DNA of 64,000 nt from the NCBI GenBank assembly GCA_025716855.1, contig JAIXMQ010000070.1:62001-126000 (forward strand), read 5' to 3'. Source of the DNA: Pilaira anomala (taxonomy: Eukaryota; Mucoromycota; Mucoromycetes; Mucorales; Mucoraceae). Of the stretch, positions 56,730 to 64,000 are shown piece after piece. The notes below the pieces were generated by a model. That model was not told where the DNA came from. It did no database searches and was given only the letters and a program-made list of their open reading frames with translations. Numbering within the stretch: the first letter of the stretch is position 1; each line of letters starts with the position of its first letter. Both the position numbers and the translations under genes were made by a program.

Positions 56730-57779
56730 ATGGTATCTAGCAAGCGCGTTCTCTTCACCAAAATTCCTGAAACTTTCCCTGTTGCTGGTGAGCACATGAA
56801 AGTTGACCAAACTACTGTCGATTTGGATGCTGAACTTCCCAAAGGTGACATCATTATCAAGACACTTGAAATTTCTGTTGATCCTTATATGAGAGGTCGT
56901 ATGCGTGATGCATCTATTAAGTCCTATGCACCGGCTTTCGATTTAAATGAGCCCATGACAGGTGATACCATGGCTGTTGTTGTCAAATCCAATAATCCTG
57001 ATTATAAGGTTGGTGATCTCGTTTACGGTCGTACTGCTTGTGGTCTCTTTGAAGAATACGCTCAAGTGTCTGCAGAATACGCAAAGAGATCTTATGTCGT
57101 TCGTAATGATCCCAAGGAAAATGGACTTCCTCTTTCTCATTATGTGGGTGTTCTCGCTATGCCTGGTATGACCGCATACTATGGTCTCCGAGAGATTGGT
57201 AAACCCAAGAAAGGTGAAACACTTTATGTTTCTGCAGCAGCGGGAGCAGTGGGTCAATTGGTTGGTCAATTTGGTAAAGCCATGGGTTTATACGTTGTTG
57301 GCTCCGCTGGTAGTGATGAAAAGGTTGAATACCTTAAGACGATTGGGTTTGATGGAGCATTCAATTACAAGAATGGCGATATTGAAGAAAATTTGCGTAA
57401 GCATTGTCCTAATGGTATTGATATCTACTTTGAAGGTGTGGGCGGTAAGATGCTTGATGCCGTGTTGGCAGTAGCTAATAACTTTTCTCGTATCATTGGA
57501 TGTGGTATGGTCTCTCAGTATAACCTCTCCAAGCCTGAACCTATTTACAATACTTTAAATATTATTGCTAAAAGAATCAAGTTTGATGGTTTTGTTATCA
57601 TGGACCATATGGATTATGAAGAGAAGTTCCTCAAGGAAGTGACTCCTCTTCTTGTCAATGGTCAAGTTAAATATAAGGAAGATATTGTCAATGGTATTGA
57701 AAACACTCCTGATGCTTTAATCAGAGTTCTTCGCGGTAAAAACTTTGGTAAGCAAGTTGTTCATGTTGCCGACTTGTAA
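56730..57779 (+). CDS. Medium-chain reductase (alkenal/prostaglandin reductase type)
   Basis: Intronless frame of 349 residues, the usual length for the leukotriene B4 12-hydroxydehydrogenase / alkenal reductase branch of the zinc-free MDR superfamily. Signatures: SVDPYMRGRM near residue 50, GDLVYG, AMPGMTAYYGL, the Rossmann motif SAAAGAVGQLVGQ, DIYFEGVGG and IGCGMVSQYN. These enzymes reduce alpha-beta double bonds of enals and enones with NADPH. Codon use is strongly biased to C/T-ending codons, and no intron interrupts the gene, which suggests high expression. The substrate is unknown. Confidence 0.92.
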   Translation: MVSSKRVLFTKIPETFPVAGEHMKVDQTTVDLDAELPKGDIIIKTLEISVDPYMRGRMRDASIKSYAPAFDLNEPMTGDTMAVVVKSNNPDYKVGDLVYGRTACGLFEEYAQVSAEYAKRSYVVRNDPKENGLPLSHYVGVLAMPGMTAYYGLREIGKPKKGETLYVSAAAGAVGQLVGQFGKAMGLYVVGSAGSDEKVEYLKTIGFDGAFNYKNGDIEENLRKHCPNGIDIYFEGVGGKMLDAVLAVANNFSRIIGCGMVSQYNLSKPEPIYNTLNIIAKRIKFDGFVIMDHMDYEEKFLKEVTPLLVNGQVKYKEDIVNGIENTPDALIRVLRGKNFGKQVVHVADL

Positions 57780-57868
57780 ATATTATAATTATATTCAACC
57801 TTTCTATTCGCGCATCATTTTTTATTAAATTAAATAAAACTATTTTCAACTTTGGGTATATTCCTTTA

Positions 57869-58351
57869 TTATTTACTTTTATCTGTCTTTTCAGTTACAA
57901 TTTTTATTTCTTCGTCTATTCGCGTTTGATAACTATCATTTTTTAAAGTCTCTAAAGCTTCGTGACGAATTGTATTATAGATACCAGCTCTATATAAAGA
58001 TTTTATTTTTTTTAAAAAAAAAAAGTATATATGTATATATATATATATACTATTACCTTTCTAATTCAGCCGAAACTATTTCGTGAAAGGAAGAAGATTC
58101 CTTTTCGATTAAGGAGGGATCCTTGCTAATCATGTCTTCCATGAAAAATTTAAGTTTATTCAAAAACTTTTGACCTTCTTCCTATTGTTGAAGTTATGGT
58201 TTGAATGAAAATATTAAAAAGAGACGAGATAGATAAAATATATATATATATATATGTTTACACCATTTTGAAATTCGTTTAATAAACGTTTTCTTAAATC
58301 GTCAAAAGTGCCATTCTTCTTTAACTGTAATACAATGTCTTCTGGCTGCAT
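57869..58351 (-). CDS. COMPASS subunit Shg1 / BOD1-like
   Basis: Three exons (58262-58351, 58057-58181, 57869-57989) sum to 336 nt, 111 residues. The segment DIVLQLKKNGTFDDLRKRLLNEF is the hallmark of the Shg1/BOD1 family, followed by FLNKLKFFMEDMI and RAGIYNTIRHEALETL. Shg1 belongs to the Set1/COMPASS histone H3 lysine 4 methyltransferase; animal BOD1 proteins act in chromosome biorientation and with SET1B. The protein is all-helical with a charged tail. Length fits the family core. Confidence 0.87.
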
Positions 58352-58882
58352 TTTTTTTTTTTTAGGAAAGAAGTTCAAAATGTGAAAAAATAAAAAAACA
58401 TGTATTTTTTACAAATCAATTAGACCAATCAGATACAAAGACCTTCTTTTTTTTTCTATTGTGTGTGTAACTTTACTCCCACAGAAAGCAGAAGTACATA
58501 AAACAATAGCAATTGTGAATTTTGGCCTAGAATCTTGGCTCTTGGAAAAATAAATTAAAGTTAAGGAAATCTTGAAACTTTGATTTCAAATTTAGGAAAA
58601 AAAAAGTGTATACAATGCTTCTATTCTTATTTTGACAGCTGAGAGCGTGAATTATGTATTTAAAAGAAAATGGAAAAACCTATTCTACCTGATACGCTTT
58701 AAAATAAATAGAAACGGTACCTTCTTTTAAAACAAAATAAAGAGTGTGTCTTTCGGCGAAAAAAATAACCGGGCCAAATTCTTATATATATATTTTTTTT
58801 TTTTTTTTTTTTTTTTTACTCTCTTTTCCTTCTTTTTTTTTTTTTTTCTTTTTTATATATACACATATATATAGTTGTAGTC
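58352..58882. other. Divergent promoter region, Shg1-like / Zn2Cys6 factor
   Basis: About 530 bp, ending in two poly(T) blocks and TA repeats (58794-58874) directly before the transcription-factor ATG. No specific site identified. Confidence 0.45.
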
Positions 58883-61800
58883 ATGTCAGATCCTCCTAGA
58901 TGGCAAGTGAATCAACCACCTTCCTTACCATTTACAGCACCTTCAACCTTGTTTGATCCAACACAACCACAAACATTACCACAACTAAGACCATTACAAC
59001 CAAGTCCTTTTCGAACTACTACTACGACACCTACGAATTCAAATACAACTGCAAATACAGGATATGCAACATATCCATTTAATCATAATCAAAATACAAA
59101 ATTAAACACACAATTGGAGGAATTCGATCCAAATAAATCAGATAATCGTCGTATTCGTATCAGTAGAGCATGGTATGGTTTTTCTCCTGTTCAAAATAAG
59201 TACTTTTTTTCTTTTTTTTTTTTTTTACTAAATAACAATAATAGCGACGCATGCAGACGTAAAAAAATCAAGTGCGACACGAGCGGTCCAGGAAACACAT
59301 GCAAAAATTGTAAATCATCTAAATTAGAATGTACTTTCAACGATAGGTAACGTGTCAATTAAAGATTTGTTATAGTAAATTTTACTTAATTTATAAAATA
59401 AAAAAAAGTGCAAAGAAGCGTGGACCACCAAAAGGGTAAAACATTGAGTACTGTTGTTATAGAAAGAATGAAAAAAAAAAAAAAAATAGGTTTAATACAA
59501 GTATATATACACTAAATCATTTTAATAATAATAGATATATTGAAGTATTAGAAAATCGGTTAAAACGAATGGAACGTATACTTGGTAATTTAGCAGAAAC
59601 AACAGATGATGAAACAGTGAAATCATTTGAAAACGATAACAGTAATCATGAATCAATGACACACAGTAAAAAAAAGAAAAAGGAACGATTAGTAGTAACA
59701 CCAAATGCCACAGATACATCGACCGAGTTAATCGGCGTCATGTCCGAAGACAAAGGAAATCAAAATGAAACTCCTATCGAACCCTCTTTCGTGGATAATC
59801 ATACTAGTACTACTATGACTACTACTTCTACAACTCCTACTACTTCCATGCGCACAAGATATATAGGTGACATGAGTCCATTACCTTTTTTAGCTCGAAA
59901 GATTAACTTCGAAGATGCACGTATCGCTTCAAAAATTGGTGTCAAAATTAAACGGTTTGGTCAAAGTCTTGTATTATATGAAAAAGATGAAACATTAGAT
60001 GGAAAGAATCCAAATCAAGCTTTATTAGAAGAATTAAATATTATTCAACCTGGAGAAACAATTAAAGGTTTAAATGATTGGATCTATAAAGTAGCTGGTG
60101 TTGATAAAATGACTAGCGATAGTTTAATGAAAATGTAAGCTTTTACTTGATATTTTTTTTTTTATACATATTAGATCAACTCATTTTTTTTTTTTTTTTA
60201 ATTATAGTTATTTCGCTTATATCCATCCAGGTTTACCTGTAGTGAATAAACAATTATTTCTTAAACAATATCGTGGAGAAACGGGTGAGTATCCTTCTGC
60301 CCCACTTTTAAATGCTATTTTTGGTGCGGCCATTCGTTACATCGAAACGTGTCATATTAATGGAGATAAAATATCTCATGAGCATCATATTGAAATGAAA
60401 GAAGGTTGGTCCGAAAAATTATTCGAGAACTTGATCACTTTTGTCAAGGGGAGATATTGGCCCTGTATTTCCACCGTACAGGCTATAGTCATTGGTCAAA
60501 ATCATAGAGCAAGTTTAGACGAGAAAATGGCAAGTGGTTGGTTACTAAATTCGGCTGTAAGTTTAAATTCTACTTTTTTTTTTTTTTTTTTTAATATGTA
60601 TTAATATAATTCATAGGCTGTTCGAATGGTAAAAAGAAAAAAAAATAGAATATTTTATTTTGCACTTGTTTTAAATTATTTTTTACATGTAGGCTCAAGA
60701 TCTTGGTTTACACAGGTCAAGTGAATGTTGGGATATACCAGACTCGGAAAAAGAAACACGCAGAAGAGTTTGGTGGTCAGGTAACAAAAAAAGAATTTGT
60801 ATCACACGAATTGTTTTTTTTTAAAAAAAAAAAACTCGTTTCATGCATTAGTATATATTATGGATAAATGGTCTGCAGCATCTACCGGTCGACCTCAAAC
60901 GATATTTGATGAAGATTGTGATGAATCATATCCGAGCGAAAGCGCCGATTGGGATGAGGTAATGGATGTAAATACAGGTGAGGACAATGGTCCAAGGTAC
61001 CCATCTTTAGATAAAAATGTAGCACAAAAGGCCAAGAGTGAAAATATCCCAATTTATCAACCTTTTGTACAACTGGTCAAACTCTCTGAAATCCTTGGCA
61101 GAATATTACAAGGTCTTTATACGCCTTTAGCAAAGAAACATAGTGAGAAACATGGAAGTGATGGCGTCGTGACTTATTTAGATAATGCTCTTTCTGAATG
61201 GAGGTCGGCTTTACCGCCTGCTTTACAAATTTCGAGTATTAATGTGAGACGCTTAGATGGTCATGGTAAAACACCATTACTTTCAATGTCGGGTAAGTTC
61301 CTTTTTTTTTTTTTTTTAACAGTTGCAAAATAAATTTTAGTCACTCTTTTATTTTTTTTAACATTCCACTTTATATGTAAAAAGGTCTCATGTATTTATC
61401 TTATTGTACATTATTAATATTACTTCATCGACCATTTATTGAAAAAGATGGAGGCCAAAAGACAAGATCATCACAATCATCACTTAGTATTTGTACGAGT
61501 GCAGCAACACGATGCGTAGATATCGCCGAGAAAATGCATTACCGGGATTTCTTACTTGTCTCTTGGAATTTCGCGATTTACCCCGTATTTACAGCTGCAT
61601 TAATTCATATCTACAACGCGGCTAATCCAGACAGTATTGTATCAGATGTTGCGAAATCCAATTTAATTAAAGCAGCAGGAGTCATTAAACGACTTTCGAA
61701 ACTGTCCAGTGCGGCTGGTCGATTATATGAAGTACTTGTACAACTGATGAAACTTCGAAAGATTGATATTGATAGTTGTGAATTATCAGATCAAGAAGAA

Positions 61801-62751
61801 GAAGAAACGGCTAGTATAAAGAAGAAGAAAACGAGTTGGGAACGAAAAAAGCCTCATACGATTTTAACGAATACAAAAGGTAAAAAACGACGTACGAGTG
61901 ATGAATACAGTATACATGAATCGGATGGTATATGCAAAATCTCGGATGTAGGTCGAGGAAATACGCCGAGTAGTAGAGCTTACATGAATAGAGCTTCTCC
62001 TACTGAAACCGTGTCTCCTTCTATGAATATGCTCTCGGATTCTGAAGTAGCAAGTACGCATTCAACTCCTTCTTCTATGAATAATGGTGACTGGATCAAT
62101 GGACTTTACTCTCAATTACAATCTGAAAGTATGTTTCTTTTTTTGTATCTATTTTTTGTATTATTGTTATTTTAACTTTTTTTTTTTTTGTGATAGTGAC
62201 TTCATGTTCACAACAACAACAACAGCAACAGCAACAACAACAACAGCAACAACAGCCTGTATTAATGTCGCAAGCACCACAACCGATACAACATCAACAG
62301 CAGCAACATCAACACCAACAACATCAGCAAGATCGACCTCATCGAAATCTTTCACAGCATTCGTTAGACGTTGAACCTTACTCTTTACGACAATTTGGTA
62401 TCAATATGGAACCTGCTTATACTGTATCTCCTATGACTCAAACCAACACTATGTCACAACCCTATTTACAGGAACAACAACAACAACAACAACAACAACA
62501 AAACATATCAGAAGTCATGTTACCTACGAACCCAGCTGATAGTTTCTTATTTGGACTATCTGATTTCTCTATACCATACAATCATACAACACCAGTTCAA
62601 TACGATACAATGCCCATGCCCTATTTACAAAATCAAGCCATGATAGATCAAACGGTGTTTCGAAATCGCCCGGATAATCCGTTTTGGTCTGTACCGAGTA
62701 GTATTGAATTAGATGATTGGACTGCGTACCTTTTACCGCAACAACCTAATA

Positions 62752-62785
<34 letters not shown>

Positions 62786-62879
62786 TACCACATCATCGAC
62801 AACAAGTTCAGTTCCTCAACAACCGCAGCAACAGCAGCAACAGCAGCAACGTGGTTGGAACTCTTCTGGGTGGGTGTAA
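58883..62879 (+). CDS. Zn2Cys6 fungal transcription factor with Gln-rich tail
   Basis: Ten exons (58883-59172, 59245-59346, 59409-59435, 59535-60134, 60208-60556, 60617-60628, 60693-60780, 60852-61292, 61385-62128, 62197-62879) sum to 3336 nt, 1111 residues. The binuclear cluster CX2CX6CX8CX2CX6C starts at Cys97 (CDACRRKKIKC). A linker KKRGPPKG and a coiled coil (YIEVLENRLKRMERIL) follow, as in Gal4-type dimerisation. The fungal-specific regulatory domain is seen from about residue 340 (AIRYIETC, SAVRMAQDLGLHRS, RRVWWS, LLLLHRPF-type ILLLHRPFIE). The C-terminus has long Gln runs and an Ala run (AAAAAAAAAAA). Exon 6 has only 12 nt (AVRM) but completes the conserved motif. DNA target and pathway unknown; the domain order resembles XlnR/Cat8-like regulators. 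Confidence 0.92.
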
Positions 62880-63910
62880 ATATAGTATTTGTTTTGTATG
62901 TACTACTGAATCAAGAACAAAAAAAAAAAAAAAAAAAAAAAAAAATTATAACATGAATTACGGGGTGAAAAAAAAAATACATATGTACTTAAGCCTTTTT
63001 TTTTTTTTTTTGTAAATACAGTAGAACTTTATCTATGTTAATAATTATAATAAAAAATGGAATGCAAATAAATTTTATCATGAATAATAATGCAGAGAGA
63101 AAATGGTTATACCGACTTGGAAAAATGCTTATCGCTGATTCATGTTTGAAAAGAGAGAGGCATCTTTTCTTGTTATTGTATATTTTAACGCCTCTCTCTC
63201 TCTCTCTCTTTTTTTTTTTTTTTTCTATTGCCAAGAGTTATATCCACGGCTATCTCGTTTGATTTATCTCTTTTTTTTTTTTCCGATCCAAAATTTCGTG
63301 GCCCGTGTTTTTGTGTGCTTGGAACATTTAATTTACAACACTCGATTTCCCACTTTTTGTTTGAGAACCATTTGGGAGAGGCATATGTCAGAAGAAAATA
63401 ACGCTAAAGCCAAAATTATAATGCACACTCTTGATTCTAAATTCAGCTCGTTAGTAAAGGTACGCATGTGTGTGTGTTTTTTTTTTGAATTGCAAAAAAA
63501 AAAAAAAGTATCGTTACATTTATAAGCGATCGTGATACAAAAAATTATTCCAGCTTAAGAATGTGATAATTTGAATTAACCCTGTCAAGTTTTTCCCAGT
63601 ATATTTTACATTTATGGTGAGTTATACGTAAGAAATATTCTTCTTTTTGACAGACTAGAAAAAAAAAAAAACTTCTCATCACATGGAGCTTTTTTTTTTT
63701 TTTTACTGCCATAATAAAAATATACCTGTATTATATGGAGTATAATCCAATGGATGTTTTATTGTAAATTAAAAAAAAAAAATAGAAATACAAGTAATAA
63801 TGTGTGTGTGTGTATGTGTGTTTTTGTAACGCATGAACACATGTATTATAATAAAGCTACTGGGACGTGTGCGAAAAAAGAATGGTAAAATTTAGGGTGA
63901 TACAACATAT
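62880..63910. other. Convergent spacer, no gene seen
   Basis: Contains 3' flank of the transcription factor gene, CT and TG microsatellites (63191-63209; about 63800-63822), and a short frame near 63370-63460 (MSEENNAKAKIIMHTLDS) followed by a possible donor. That frame could be a leftover of a gene but has no start, stop or family support. Confidence 0.45.
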
Positions 63911-64000
63911 TTAAACTAGACTTGAAGAATTATCTTCTTCCAACTTGGTCATGTTTGCATCGTTTTCTACTACTTTAGTAGGTTGAATTTTTCCCGCCTT
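63911..64000 (-). CDS. C-terminal end of an unidentified gene
   Basis: On the minus strand the frame entering from the window edge reads KAGKIQPTKVVENDANMTKL and ends at a TAA at 63911-63913 after a Glu/Ser-rich tail. The charged, non-repetitive composition supports coding, but only 29 codons are visible, so family and function cannot be named. Confidence 0.45.
   Translation of the reverse strand, partial: KAGKIQPTKVVENDANMTKLEEDNSSSLV

Noticed and set aside
62167..62374. Thr-rich and Val-rich frames overlapping the Gln tract
   Set aside because: Shadow frames of the CAA/CAG repeat in the transcription factor gene.
1..64000. CRISPR arrays, prokaryotic operons, intact transposons or endogenous viral genes
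   Set aside because: No spaced identical repeats, no transposase, reverse transcriptase or integrase motifs, and the genes have eukaryotic introns throughout.

Overview
The window is nuclear DNA of a filamentous fungus, most likely a Mucoromycota mould (Mucorales grade). The evidence is strong AT richness, densely packed genes split by many short GT..AG introns, donors that often read GTAAGT or GTAAAA, and very frequent poly(A)/poly(T) runs of 10 to 38 bases in introns, UTRs and spacers. Several families fit an early-diverging fungus: an MT-A70 protein of the MTA1 (DNA 6mA) type, a WDR62/MABP1-like WD40 protein, a Pho80-type cyclin and a fungal Zn2Cys6 factor. I assembled multi-exon models by hand and checked that the summed exon lengths of each complete gene are a multiple of three. 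No intact transposon, CRISPR array, rRNA or viral gene was seen.

Layout. 0-9 kb: a cut-off multi-pass membrane protein, a cytochrome-b5/acyl-CoA dehydrogenase fusion, and mitochondrial aspartate aminotransferase, all on the minus strand. 9-19 kb: a C-lobe-only pseudokinase, a TPT-family sugar transporter and a nine-exon WDR62/MABP1-like scaffold. 19-22 kb: a sparse region with one elongator tRNA-Met. 21.7-33.8 kb: a dense block with NDUFA8-like complex I subunit, an acidic protein carrying an array of FxVYxD motifs, a type II membrane glycosyltransferase-like protein, U2AF large subunit, Mim1, Ost5/TMEM258, two small unknown proteins, an MTA1-like methyltransferase and a Pho80-like cyclin. 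33.8-41.5 kb: a gene-poor stretch with only two small intronless Ser-rich orphans. 41.5-64 kb: Pin4-type parvulin, Nsa1/WDR74, a decayed gene copy, Mss116-like DEAD-box helicase, a possible Rsc58-like subunit, SRR1/Ber1-like protein, proteasome beta-2, RNase H1, a Chk2/Rad53-like FHA kinase, a medium-chain reductase, Shg1/BOD1-like COMPASS subunit, a large Zn2Cys6 transcription factor and the tail of one more gene.

Many genes form closely spaced divergent pairs (Mim1/Ost5, Pin4/Nsa1, Rsc58-like/SRR1, NDUFA8/acidic protein, MTA1-like/cyclin). The set is mostly housekeeping, so this is not an operon-like cluster.

The most interesting item is the acidic protein at 22634-24190. It has ten clean copies and one degenerate copy of a motif matching the published ABBA consensus (Fx[ILV][FHY]x[DE]), plus a KEN box, an RxxL degron-like site and two PIP-box-like sites. 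I infer that it may be a multivalent ligand of the anaphase-promoting complex coactivators. The MTA1-like DPPW methyltransferase, the pseudokinase, and the FHA kinase with an 8-nt exon encoding part of its catalytic loop are the next most interesting.
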